From Fragilariopsis cylindrus CCMP1102 (lineage: Eukaryota; Bacillariophyta; Bacillariophyceae; Bacillariales; Bacillariaceae), in assembly GCA_900095095.1 (NCBI GenBank), contig FMBT01000537.1, positions 1 through 59,287 of the forward strand: DNA of 59,287 nt, in the 5' to 3' direction. The stretch's first letter is position 1. Every line of letters begins with the position of its first letter. Position numbers and translations under genes: made by a program. Shown in pieces: positions 10,256 to 21,986 of the stretch. The notes below the pieces were generated by a model. The model saw only the letters and a program-made list of their open reading frames with translations. It was not told the origin of the DNA and did no database searches.

Positions 10256-10460
10256 TAACGAGGTGCGCACTTTTAGAAAAGATCCTACCAGGGTGTGTAT
10301 ACCTTTAGATGTGATGATGTTGTTGTTGTTGTTGTTGTTGTGATAAAGGTGAAAGATATTATGAGTGTAGCATTTTTGTTGTTGTGGTAGAGGATAAAGA
10401 TAAGAGACTACTAAAAGTTAATACATACCACACACACACACACACACACACATTGTACAT
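10256..10460. repeat. Dispersed repeat, copy A (diverged), with GTT and CA microsatellites
   Basis: The stretch running from ATTTATTAACGAGGTGCGCAC through AAGATCCTACCAGGGTGTG to the GTT microsatellite (about 10318-10342) resembles 11975-12060 on the same strand, which carries AACACATGGTGTACTTTT and AAGATCCTACAAAGGTGTG. A CA microsatellite lies at about 10430-10453. The two copies flank the inverted-repeat transposon at 10821-11803. Confidence 0.5.
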
Positions 10461-10820
10461 AACATATTGATGCCTGCCATCGATTTACCATTTACCAAAA
10501 TAGAATAGAATTGTAGTGTGCGTATATTGTTAGTGGTCTCTCCAAATTATTGTCAATTAATTCCCAAACCCTGTGCTTTTTCACAGGCAGGATTGAAAAA
10601 CCTTGAAAATTTGACACAAAGCACAAAAGCAGCAGAACCACAGTATGTTTTACAAGTCAGCCATTGCCCTATTAATATTCTCACAAGTAATTCGACATAG
10701 AGCAAATGATTATCCTTTTGGCAGTCTTGCCTTGGTTGAATTATTTGGGGCAAGTTGTTGTACTAGCAGAAAACTGGTATGCAAAATGACACATTGACTG
10801 AATCCACAGAGTAATTTTAT

Positions 10821-11803
10821 GGCGCGTTCCGGCTCAACTCTGCGCTGTTTTGTGCAATAAAGGACAATCTGCGGACAGACGCTTCTACTACAACACGCGC
10901 TATGCAGTGAAGTACCATCAATCGGGGGGATTTTTAGCTTCTACAGAAGATCTTCTTTCCTATAACTGACCAATCATAATCCATGCATTGAATCAAGACG
11001 CATCGACAGGTGTAGGTGGTGTCAGCAACGCCCTGCTAGTGATCTAAGGAGAATTTCCCCCATATGTGGTACATCGCGATATTATTTTTTTGCGTCGCGG
11101 GATTAAGATACCACGCACCTACGCAGTGAAAGTAGGAAAATTCCTTATTAACAACACGACAATGGGAATGTACTGAATCGAACCTCCATGGATATAGATC
11201 TATTTATGAGACAAAATACAGATGTATGTACTCTTAACAAGGACAAAACAATTCGGTTTAATTAAGTGGAATTTTAACTACTTAAACTCCCTCTTAGTAA
11301 AAGACACACATGATCAGATTTCCAGAAAAAACACGTCCTACATACCCATTGATAATGGGTCCTCTCTTAATATACGAATAGGAATAAAAATTATCGCATT
11401 AACTAATATAACACTAATAGAGACATCTGTATCAGCACTTTATCTATTAGACCATTATTAAATTTTTAATCTTCCTCTCTTATGCACCTCTTCCTGGCGA
11501 TTCGAAATTTGCCTTCCAAACATATATGACCCTATTGAATTTTCCCCAGATAACCAAATCACACCCAAACTTTTTTGCTCTCTTAACGGTACAAATATCT
11601 ATATTTCTTCTTATAAGCGTATATTAAATAGATCAATATCCATGGAGGTTCGATTCAATACATTCCCATTGTAATGATGATGGGATAATTTTCCATTCAA
11701 TTCTTAATAATTCTATAGAATTTTCCTTGTCGCGAGCCTATCGCGCATTAAAATTTTTAGTCGCGAGTGTCCCACAAAAGGCAGCCTTGAGCCGGAACAC
11801 GCC
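10821..11803. mobile_element. Non-autonomous DNA transposon (MITE-like) with long inverted repeats
   Basis: The ends are imperfect inverted repeats: the left begins GGCGCGTTCCGGCTCAA, and the right end, read inward on the other strand, begins GGCGTGTTCCGGCTCAA. Similarity extends about 35 bases (CTG and TTTTGTG further in). TTAT lies directly outside both ends (10817-10820 and 11804-11807) and is the target duplication. Inside, a second inverted pair (11161-11207 against 11627-11673) shares GAATCGAACCTCCATGGATAT almost perfectly, so the element could fold into a long hairpin. No transposase frame is present. A four-base TTAT duplication with GGCG ends does not let me name a superfamily; a TTA target would suggest PIF/Harbinger. 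Confidence 0.8.
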
Positions 11804-11974
11804 TTATACATCTATCTGTACTTTCTGTACTTTCTGTACTTTATCTCAAACACAGAAGCATGTTTTGCCACATTTATTCACCTTCCAGTTTTTTCTAATC
11901 TTTAGAAGAATACTACAGAAACAATTTTATACAACCTAATTAAACAAACAGTAGGTAGGCAAAACACCTGTATT

Positions 11975-12150
11975 TATTAACACATGGTGTACTTTTTTAA
12001 GATCCTACAAAGGTGTGCATATATATACCTTTGGATATTGTTGTTTTGCTACAGTTGTTCTAGAGCAAGAGAGAGCAAAAGATACAAGACAAGGTCATAA
12101 TATACAACACATCACATCACGCACATACAGTACATATTGTTGCCATAATT
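11975..12150. repeat. Dispersed repeat, copy B (diverged)
   Basis: Diverged direct copy of 10256-10460 on the far side of the transposon at 10821-11803. It carries GATCCTACAAAGGTGTGCAT followed by the ATACCTTTGGATATTGTTG stretch and ends near CAGTACATATTGTTGCC. Confidence 0.45.
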
Positions 12151-13239
12151 ACACCACAATATGAGAGTCACGCATACAGACATACTGTACTCAACATCAC
12201 AGAACAACAAAATAAAAGGAAGAAAGAGTACACACCTAGCGCATGGAACAGACTGACAGACACGCAGACGAATGATATTATAATTTCTTTTGATGTTCGG
12301 AAAAAAAAAGCTCGATCCTACATCTCGACAATTTTGTTGAAAGATTTTGGTTTCGCACAGGACCTCCCATCACAATTAATCCTTCTCTTCTTTACGCGAC
12401 ACAATTCCCTTTCTAACATTACCGTAGATACTTATAGTACACTCCTCATAGTAGCGTGTCGGAGAAACTAATTTCTATCGCCATCTTTTTCTTACGTGAA
12501 AAAACATTCCGCATACAACGCACAAAATCTTTTTCTTTTTTGTTTATACCACACGTGAAAATAGTGCGCACCACACACAGCTAAACTACATACTCACTTG
12601 AACAAGGTCACTACCGTAACCCGCTAACCACAAAGAATTAAGCAAACTCCAACAATTCAACAAAATTGTCGATTGCACATACTACTTTAAAATTCAAATT
12701 TTGGGTTTTTTGTACGGTAAATGCGTAAAATCTTCTCATTCATTCTATCTTTTCTTCGGATTGACTATTAGAAACTTTCCCGCCCTAAAAGAATCATCAA
12801 ACATACAATCCACGCATACATCATCTAAAAATCTGATCTCACTTTACTCCGACCGAAATATCTGCTATTGCCTGCCTCTCATCTTTATTGCATCACTATC
12901 ACTATCACTGTCAGCATTCAATTCAATTCAATTCAATTCAATTCAATTCAATTCAATTCAATTCAAAACTTGATCGCCTTCCCTTCCCTTCGAACAGAAC
13001 AGTTTTTTGTTTGTAAGTAAGTGTTCAATTGAATAGCGAAGAAAAGAATAAAGGTCGCAATCCAATCCAACAATTTACGAAACACATGCAAAAGGATATA
13101 AAGGAACGAAAAAAAGAAAGAGAAAGAAGAAGAAATCAGCAGGACTTTAAGTGACGTGACGCGAAGCGAGCGAACCAGAACTCTTTCACATTGCATTACA
13201 TAACATTACATTAAGAATCAAATCACAATCATCACAAAA
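12151..13239. other. Intergenic region with an ATTCA pentanucleotide repeat
   Basis: No supported gene. A run of about ten ATTCA units lies at 12916-12965. Downstream to 13239 the sequence is A/G-rich and would be the 5' leader of the next gene. Confidence 0.55.
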
Positions 13240-15640
13240 ATGAAGAAATCTTGCTATAATCACAACATAACTACATTCTGTTATGTTGCTATTATTTTCT
13301 TCATCTCTATCGGGAGTAGTCCTTTTTCTGGTATGAATAATGGTAGTAATAATAATGGTAATAAGATGAATGTTGCTTTTGTGAATTGTCAAGACTCACC
13401 AACACCCGAAACACCTCCACCTACTCCTCCACCTAGTCCTGCACCTACTCCTCCACCTAGTCCTGCACCTACTCCTGCACCTACTCCTGAAGCTACTCGT
13501 GAACCCACAAAAGAACCTACTCGTGAACCTACTCGTGAACCTACTCGTGAACCTACTCGTGAACCTACTCGTGAACCTACAAAAGAACCTACAAAAAAAC
13601 CTACACAAAGACCTACACAAAAACCAACAAAAGGCCCTACACAAAGACCTACAAAAAGACCTACACCAAGACCTACACAAAAACCAACAAAAGGTCCAAC
13701 AAGTAAACCAACTGTAAGTAGTTTGTTTAGTTTAGTTTAGTTCAGTTCAGTTCAGTTTAGTTTAGTTTTTGATATTTGATTTGATTTGACTTGAATTGTT
13801 TTCTTTTTGTTTATTTATTTATCGAATGACGATACGGAATGTGTCATCCTATATTTATTTAATTTTAGAATGAGAGACTCATCCGCTTCTTCTTCTACTT
13901 CTTCTTCTTCTTCTACTTCTACTTCTACTACTTCTACTTCTTCTACTTCTTCTACTTCTTCTTCTTCTTCTTCGTTTATATATCACCACACCACACCACA
14001 CCACACCACATAATATCATATCATATACAATACAATACAATACAATACAATACATAGGCTAAACCAACAAATAAGCCAACTAACAAGCCAACTATAGGAC
14101 CATCAAACAAGCCAACAAACAAGCCAACAAACAAGCCAACAAATAAACCAACATTAAGGCCAACTAACAAACCAACAGTCAAACCTGATAATACTCCTGG
14201 TAAAGATGATAATACTAAAACGACAGCTGCACCAACATTACGACCAACATTTAAACCATCAAAAGAACCAACAGAACAACCAACATCAGAACCAACAACA
14301 TTTGCACCAACAGTTTCTGCATTATTTTTGGAATATTTTGTTGTTGCACCAGGATTAACTAGCCTAGACGCTATTTCAATTCAATTCACAGATGCTGCTT
14401 ATGAAGTTTTATTTGTTACAGAAGATAATGCAATTAGTTTAAATGCCAATAATGATGAAGATACTGAAGCTGAAATTAATGTCCGTCATCTTAGTCATCA
14501 TCATCGTTTATCCGTCGTAACTTACAAGGTGGTGATGGTATATCCGTTGATGATCCCCCTTCAGCCGACGATCCAGAAGACCCACCATCAATTGATGGTC
14601 CAGAAGACCCACCTTCCGTTGATGATCCAGAAGACCCACCCTCAGTCGATGGTCCAGAAGATTCACCATCAAATGATGCTACTGATGATAGTACTACTGA
14701 TGATAGTACTACTGATGATAGTACTACTGATGATAGTACTACTGATGATACAACAACACCAGAGGTACCGGCTCCTGAGGTAACACCCGTTATAGCATTC
14801 GTTCCCGGAACATCCGAATATGAACAGAATGTTGTTAAAATTAAATCATTACCAGTCCCAGCAACATGTACTGCTGAGTATGGTGAAAATATTGAAGAAG
14901 GAAAAAAATGTATACAAGTTTTTATGGAAATTGATTCTGTTGATAATGATTTATCTAACGCTGACTTAAATCAAATTGGTTTTGATATAACATCTACTGT
15001 TGAAAGTGGTGTATTTCAAGATATATTAGTTATTAATGGATTAGATGTTGTAGTTCTTGTACCACCCCTACCAGCACTTACAACCGCTACACCCACCGTT
15101 GTACCAACAACAATTGAACCAACGTCAGAACCAACGGTTGGTGAACCGACTGCTGGACCAACAATAACATCTGAACCAACTGTTGGACCATCTACTAAGC
15201 CAATTGTTACACCAACTGTTGAACCAACAATTAAAGGAGATCCATGTCCAGATTTAACAGATAATTGTGCAGCATGTGTTTCATCTGCAGAATGTTTGTG
15301 GTGTCGTGGGGAAGATATATGTTTTAATTCCAGTCCAGAAATTGCAGAAGCATCAAGACAAGCATTATTAAGCGATGAAGATGCAGCAGATAGTAATGAT
15401 TTATTTGAAAAAGAAGTTTGTTCTGGTACTGTTACTGGTTCATTACTTGTATGTAATTTACCTCCAGTTGAGGCACCAGTAGTAGTATTTATTGCACCAT
15501 CCGCACCAACTGAGGCACCAGTAACATTTATTGCACAAGACTCTGGAGGATCGTCGTTGTACTCATCAAGTAATAATGTATTAATGAATACTATTATGTC
15601 TGGTATATGTATGACAATGTTATTATTGTATCGACACTAA
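13240..15640 (+). CDS. Secreted Pro-Thr-repeat protein with a PSI-like Cys domain (two exons, one frameshift)
   Basis: Exon 1 (13240-13713) encodes a signal peptide (hydrophobic TFCYVAIIFFISIG) then Pro-rich linkers and REPT/KPT repeats. The intron 13714-14057 has a GTAAGT donor and an ATAG acceptor in phase 0. Exon 2 continues with NKPT repeats, a globular part (LEYFVVAPGLTSLDAISIQFTDAAYEV), a run of DPEDPPS and DDSTT repeats, a domain with ATCTAEYGENI, more EPT repeats, and a Cys cluster (DNCAACVSSAECLWC ... ICF ... VCSG) like a PSI/plexin repeat. It ends in a short hydrophobic tail that could be a membrane or GPI signal. At 14511-14513 one base is missing: frame 14058-14510 continues only in the -1 phase (RRNLQGGDGISVDD). 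The role is probably cell wall or surface; exact function unknown. Confidence 0.75.
13714..14057 (+). other. Intron of the PT-repeat protein gene
   Basis: GTAAGT donor after the codon for Thr158 and AG acceptor before GCTAAACCAACAAATAAGCC. The intron carries TAGTT, TCT/ACT and ATACA microsatellites and joins two KPT-repeat exons in phase 0. Confidence 0.8.
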
Positions 15641-16885
15641 ATAAGTACACTGTAAAGGCACATATACCGTACCGTCCCACCACCACCCATGACCCTCCCC
15701 AAGACAAAAAAAAAATGAAACAACACATCTTGGTAGGAACAAAAACAAAATCCATAAACGTGATGGATTGTCTAATTTCTGTACTATTTTGAATTGTAAA
15801 ATCAAACAAAGCAAAATAAAACAAGAACAAGAACAAAACATTCACTCTACATATTTTTAACTATCATCGTTCATTCGTTCATTAATTATTTCTTCATGTT
15901 CAGACCCAATGCATCCATATTATTATTATCCTATGAATACATTTTCTCAAAAAAGAAGGAAATTCAGTGCAGTATATAATTCAGTAATTAAAAAATAAAA
16001 TAAAAATTATGAATTATCATTTAAATTTTCAATCATCCTACTTCTTTATAATCTTTGCTATACATCTTGTACGTCAATTACGTCTCTCTCTCTATATTTA
16101 AGTTATTGGTAAACAAATGAATGAAAGAATATCCATCGGATCGACTGTTAATGAACGCTAGCTATAATCAAATGAACGAAGGACGTTTGCCCGACGCATA
16201 GGCTAGGCGCAATTGAAGATGGAACGAATGGATGAATGAATGAATCAATCGATCGATCGATCAAATCAATTCATCGATTCATCAATTCGAAGAACAATCA
16301 ATTCGGAAATCGAGAGTCGAGTCGAGTCGAGTCCGATGGAAATAACTTCGTATTATATAATAACTCCGTCAAAAGTATTGCGAAAAAACCGCTATTGACA
16401 ATATAATGTACTACGTAAGCACTCGACAGATGGCGAGTCGTGGGATGACAGTTGCGCTATCAGTACAGTAGCCTTCATTCATTCGTGAATGAATAAAATC
16501 TTTACTTTTCTTCTCGTCGCTAGCTGCACAAATACCATATCTTGCTTTTATTATTTAGTTAGGGCGAACTTCTTCTTCGTACATTACACAAAGTAAAAAA
16601 CATAGGACCTACTGTATGTGTGCACCGGTATGTATGTGTTCTTCTACGCACAGCACATAGTAACGTGTTCGTAAATGCCATCGATCGTATCGAATCTTCG
16701 CCAACGACATTGTGAAGCGACACAAATACAGTAATAAGCAAGCAAGTTAAGCACAAAGAAGTGGAAATATATATAGGTAGATTCAAATAGAAATAATAAA
16801 GAGGCTTGAGACTTTACCAGAGAAAAGAAAACAGATCAAGTAAGTCAGTCACCATAATAATTTATTTAATTGTGTATATTTTAAT
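15641..16885. other. Intergenic, with GATC/GAAT short repeats
   Basis: No supported gene. Short tandem runs (ATGA, ATCG, GTCGA) cluster at about 16215-16335. The region lies between two plus-strand genes and should hold the terminator of the first and the promoter of the second. Confidence 0.5.
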
Positions 16886-18879
16886 ATGCCGATTCAAACA
16901 GCAGTAGCAGTAGCAGCAGTGGACGTACCCGAATATTTTATAACCGATAGTAAGGGTATACGAATTCGTAATCCAGAACATATTGCATATATGGAAGCAA
17001 AGTATAGTAGTAGTAGTAGTAGTAGTGACAGTAAAGAAGAACCTGTTACAACTATATTATCCGTGATCGTGGATTAGTAGATGACGATAACGAAGAAGAT
17101 GACGTCAAAGACGATAACGAAGATGTCGAAGACGTTGACACAAAAAGAAGAGTGAAGTAGTTGAAGTTGAAAATGAAAATGAAAATGAAGAAAAAGAAAA
17201 ACCAAAACCAAAAAGTATTTAAAAGATCCAAATACTGGTACCATTCTACGTAATCCAGAATATGATCGTTTTATGATGGGTTTAAATATAACATCTAATA
17301 GTCACGTATCTTCTTCTTCTTCTTCCGCTGATACTGATAATACTGATGATGATGGTGATGGCAATGATGATAATGATGATAATAATAATAATTGTATTGT
17401 TGATTTATCAAAAGATTTTATAATGCAATCCAATCATTTAATTAATCCAGGATCAAGATTATTAGAAATGGATTTCAAAAAATTTCGTGAAGTTCGACGT
17501 GTCACTGTTATTGAAAATGGTATAATTGTGGCGGATTATAAACAAAACGGTGTATCAGCACAAGATACCTATAATTTATTTTCATCGACCAAAGCAATCA
17601 CATCCATGTTAATTGGTATATTAATTAATTTACCACACATTGAATTGTCTGTGACTGATACATTGGAAGATATATTTCAACATAATCATAATTATGCATG
17701 GTCAGGTATACAAAATCAAGAATATAATGTCTATTCCAATACTGATGAATACAATTATAAAAAATCAATACGATTAGAAGAAATATTAACAATGACATCG
17801 GGATTAAAATCAATGATGGGGGGTGTAAAAGGTATAATTAATATGAAACATGTTAGTGTAGCAGATGCACCTGGATCTAATTTACCAAAAAGCTTAGCGG
17901 CACCATCCTACGATGCCACTATAAGAGGAAAATTTCATTATATGGCATCGTCGAATATTCTTAGTTATATCATTAAAGAAAAGTCGGGTTTAAGTCCACG
18001 GGATTTTGCTGACAAATATGTTTTTCAATATATTGGTATCAAACATACTGCCATGAAATGGGATACAAATTCAGATGGTATTGAAACATCGTATTCACAA
18101 TTAAAATTAACAACAATACAAATGTGCAAAGTTGCACAATTATATTTACAGGATGGTTATTCTAAATCTAATGATGATAATAATAATCCATCATCAGACT
18201 CAGACTCAGACGACAATGACAATAATAATAAACAGCAACAAAAACAACCAATTATAAGTACCAAATGGATACAACAAACACAAGGGAAACATATATTTGG
18301 TAATGCTGGATTTGATCATTGGTATGGATATTTATGGGCCTTGTATGATAAAAAATATCATAAACAACACACCATTGATCAAGTATGGGGTACGTGCAGT
18401 TTTGTTTTGTGTTCTATGTATATTATATACTGAACAATGTATTCATATGTGCTTACACAAATCTTATTTCGTTTTTCACTTTTGCTAATCAAAACACAGT
18501 CGCACCTGGATTTAATGGACAAATGATTGCTTTAAGTAAAGAAACAAATCGTGTTGTAGCTGTATCACGATTACCAACACCAATGACAAATGATAATTTA
18601 TTACATTATAAACAATGCATTATCAAATTATTAAGTCCAACACGTAATTATGCACCATTATCTGCAGGACCAGAAAATATACCGAAAAAATTCATTAAGA
18701 AAACGAATCATGCTAGTGGTAAAAGTAAAATGATTCGTAATCCAGAATATGATCGTTTTATGGAAAGTAAAAGAATACATTCCGATACATTAGGTGATAA
18801 TGGTATACAACGACAAAGACATGATAATGATCCACAGTATAGTGGACGTAGAAATTCATATACAAATCCATATATTTAA
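16886..18879 (+). CDS. Serine beta-lactamase-like hydrolase, class C / 6-aminohexanoate-dimer hydrolase type (two exons, N-terminal frame breaks)
   Basis: The core in 17273-18389 has NLFSSTKAITSMLIG, the SxxK nucleophile motif (Ser-Thr-Lys), then EEILTMTSGLKSMMGG and FHYMASSNILSYIIKEKSG, where the Tyr-x-Ser/Asn element is expected. The intron 18390-18499 (GTACGT donor, CACAG acceptor) joins in frame to VAPGFNGQMIALSKETNRVVAVSR, the family's C-terminal G-x-x-GQ strand. The N-terminal 16886-17272 starts MPIQTAVAVAAVDVPEY and breaks frame about three times (near 17055, 17145 and 17212) in an acidic, Lys-rich stretch. The motif I-R-N-P-E-Y-D-R-F-M occurs just before the core and near the C terminus, with a weaker copy (IRNPEHIAYM) at the N terminus. 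No signal peptide is seen. Substrate is unknown. Confidence 0.75.
18390..18499 (+). other. Intron of the beta-lactamase-like gene
   Basis: A 110-base intron with donor GTACGT and acceptor AACACAG. Splicing turns TGG-G plus TC-GCA into Trp-Val-Ala and restores the conserved C-terminal strand. Confidence 0.78.
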
Positions 18880-18971
18880 TTTAATAAGCATTCTTTCTAT
18901 AATACCACCACTTACATTCGCTTTATGATATTATGCGTATCTCACCCGGTCTGCTCTGCCTTTCTTTATCA

Positions 18972-21504
18972 CTAATTTTTTTGATGGAGCTTTCTCCTTG
19001 ATCGTCTTGTCGGTAGTTTGTCTGATGTCGATGCCAATAAACGTGTACCAAGTCTCTGCATTTCGCGCTCAGGGGCTTTGCGTTTGTTACGTACTTTACT
19101 ACGGTGTTTCGTCCACTTTATCTCACTTCTCTTCGCTTGAAAATGACTATCCCATTTTGTACAATCTGAAGCTTTTATATCACATACGTAACAGTAACAT
19201 TTAGGACAGTACACTTTAGGATCCTTTGAAAATGGATTGGTGATACAATCTTCACGACAATGAGCGAAATCAGCTAAAGCATTACTCCCAGTTGATCCAA
19301 TAATACGTACATCCGCGTCATCATTATCTTGATTGTATTTCCTATCATTGTCATCCTTAGTTTGACACTCAACAAATCGATCGACTTTTTCCACAATAAC
19401 CACGTCGTCTTCTTCGTCGTCAAATGATAGAGCATCGTCTTTGCTTTCGCGGATACCAATCCTCTTCTTGTTTTTGGATGATACCATCTTCACCTTCATT
19501 ACGCTCCTGATCCAGTCTTGTTGTTGCGGTTTCTTTCGTGAAAAGTAGATTGACTCATCGATGATGATGACGGTTCTTGAAAATCTCAAGGTCAACGGTC
19601 TTTTGGTAAAGGATGCAATGATTTTTGAAGCATCCATAACTGATTTTATTGCATTATTCTTTGTTAGTTGAATGTTTCCCACTGAGAATAATATATCACC
19701 AGAACAAATGATATTTTTTTTGTATTCTTCATTGGTTACTTTAGTAACAATGATTTTCACTTCTCCATCTATTTTACGTTCACCAAGAACTAATCCTAAC
19801 TGTTTTTTGTAGAATACAATGTCAAATATTGTATCAATATCTTCGGTATTCCTGTATTTAGTATGCTGCGGTGGTTGGATTTGCAATTTCGGTTGTTGTT
19901 GTTGTTGTTGCTGATGCTGCACCTGATCCTCGCCTCGATGATGACGATGCAGTGATAGACCGGATCCTACTACTGTGGCCTTTGTAGTAGTAGTAGGAGG
20001 AGGAGGCGATCTCTGCAGGTGGGGAACCATTTGTGCTTGTGCTTGTCCATGCGCTTTTGAAGTTATTGATTCTGATGAAATAATGGTAGTAGCAGTAGCA
20101 GTAGCAGTAGCAGTAGCAGTTTTAATTTTTGTTGATGCTGCAGTAGGTGGTGGTAATGGTTGAATCGCTACCTTGTCATCAATGGCAGCGGATTTGTGTT
20201 GTTGCTGTTGTTCTTCAGGAGAAGAGATGGTATCTGTACAAGCGACGGTTATTATTTCTTGTCCTTGTCCTTGTATTGCCGTTTCTGTTGCTGTTGTCGT
20301 TAATATTTCTTTGGATGAAGGAAGATTTGAGACAATAAATGGAACAGAATTATGCATATTATTATTATTATTATTACTAAACGTAGTGACATGTTGCTTG
20401 TACTTTGATGTTGATGATGAAGACAGTGATTCGTCGTCGTTGACGGTGGTGATAATAATAGGTGAAGCGACAACCGAGATACCAGGTTTATCAATACAAT
20501 TATAATTACTCTTTGATACTACTGCCTTTTTCTCTTTCATTTTCATTCTATCATCATCATTATTTATCTCTGTAGTATTGATGAGCTCGACACTGGTGCA
20601 TTGTAGAACTTGATTCTTTGTAATAGCATTGCCTGATGTCGGGTTGTCTTGATAACTGTCATCGTGGGTTTTTCCTCCGTCCTCTTCGTCTTCGCTGTCT
20701 TCTAATAAGTTGATCACACTTTTATCCGACGAGCGTTTAACGGTATTACCCATATTTTCGTTGTTTTCCACCTTTCTGCCATCATCGATTTTTTGTCCTT
20801 CGTGTGCTTCTTTTTGGGTATCCCCGTCGTCTTTTTCATTCCCACCAATAATAGATGCTGCATCTTCGCTGTTGTCTTTTTTTCTGCTGGCTTTGGTAGC
20901 TTTTTTATCTCTATGACCACGATATTCCGGCAGAAACTGACGCTGATCCTGCAATTGCTGCTCTGGCTTTGGATAATAACGAGAGTCGCGATTGTATTGC
21001 TGGTGTCGATTGTGGTGTAACTGTCGACTCTGGTCCAGTTGCTGCACTGGCTTTTGGCAATTACCACCAGAATAGGCGTCAGGTCCAAATTCGTTTGATA
21101 TAAACTTTTTGAACGAGGCACTATACCAGCGATTCTTGATGCTTTTTTCTGGCCTAGTTGAATTAAAAGACTTCATAGAGATTTCAACCCATCTCTTCCC
21201 GAGCTTCTTGTGACCTTCCCATAGTAACAAGTCCTCTTCACGACTGAATGGAAGATGATTAACCCAACGATCTCGAATTTGCTTCCCTACTCGACCTGGT
21301 AGGCGTTGAGCAAGATCAGACCATCGTGTAAACGGCTGCTCTGACGAATTTGTCACAGCATCAATAACGATAGAATCTTCCTGATCGGTCCACTGCCCTT
21401 TACGTTGTTGTTGATGTTGATTAAGGTGTAACTGTCGACTCTGAGACCGTGGGGGTTGCAGTCGTGGTGGAAGAGGATACTGTTGCTGTTGTTGTTGTTG
21501 TTGT

Positions 21505-21551
<47 letters not shown>

Positions 21552-21986
21552 TTGAGGATGATAATAACGTGACTGTTGGGATAGACTTTGCTGCTCCAGT
21601 TTATAATGATACATCTCTATAGGAGAAGGACGGGAACATATATTTTCATGATTATTAATCCGCTGTCTGCTATTTGATGGCACTTGAAGATTCGTCGAGC
21701 CTTGCAAAAATACACGCATCGTCTCCCTGACGGCTTGCTCGTTTGTTAGCACTACGCAACGATTAGATTGTAACGAGAAATTCAGGAATTTTCCACGAGG
21801 CAATTGTTGATAAACAGATTGAACTATCTTTATGGCTATATCTTCCGGAGAGGAATTGTGCATTGCACTACGATACCGCAATATCATTTCTCGAAACCAA
21901 TTGTTTCCACTATGACATATATAACATCCGAAAACAACATCGTGTGGGTGAAGTTTCTGGAAAGAAATCGAAGGTATAAAACTCAT
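18972..21986 (-). CDS. Large DNA-binding protein: DUF6824-like domain, two Myb repeats, PDZ domain and C-terminal Cys/His module
   Basis: The open frame extends up to 22418, but the first ATG is at about 21986, giving roughly 1004 residues. From that start: about 12-95 is a DUF6824-like domain (HPHDVVFGCYICHSGNNWFR ... GKFL ... AVRETMR), although the usual CGRGG is replaced. About 144-170 is poly-Gln. About 200-300 are two Myb/SANT repeats (QWTDQEDSIVIDAV ... QIRDRWVNHL; PFSREEDLLLWEGHKKLGKRW ... SIKNRW). There follows a long Ser/Thr/Gln linker. About 712-805 is a PDZ-like fold (GDILFSVGNIQLTKNNAIKSV). About 905-950 is HCREDCITNPFSKDP with CPKCYCYVCDIKA, like the Cys motif of plant RIN13-type proteins. 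Probably a nuclear regulator. It is convergent with the hydrolase, 92 bases away. Confidence 0.8.

Noticed and set aside
10318..10453. GTT and CA runs considered as a repeat array of the CRISPR kind
   Set aside because: They are plain microsatellites without spaced repeats; the genome is eukaryotic.
13396..13717. Overlapping frames rich in Arg/Phe/Cys and Asn/Leu across the PT repeat
   Set aside because: Shadow frames of the CCTACTCGTGAA repeat; the KPT/REPT phase carries the signal peptide and the spliced continuation.
13807..14013. Ser/Thr-rich frame within the PT gene
   Set aside because: Lies inside the GT-AG intron and consists of a TCT/ACT microsatellite.
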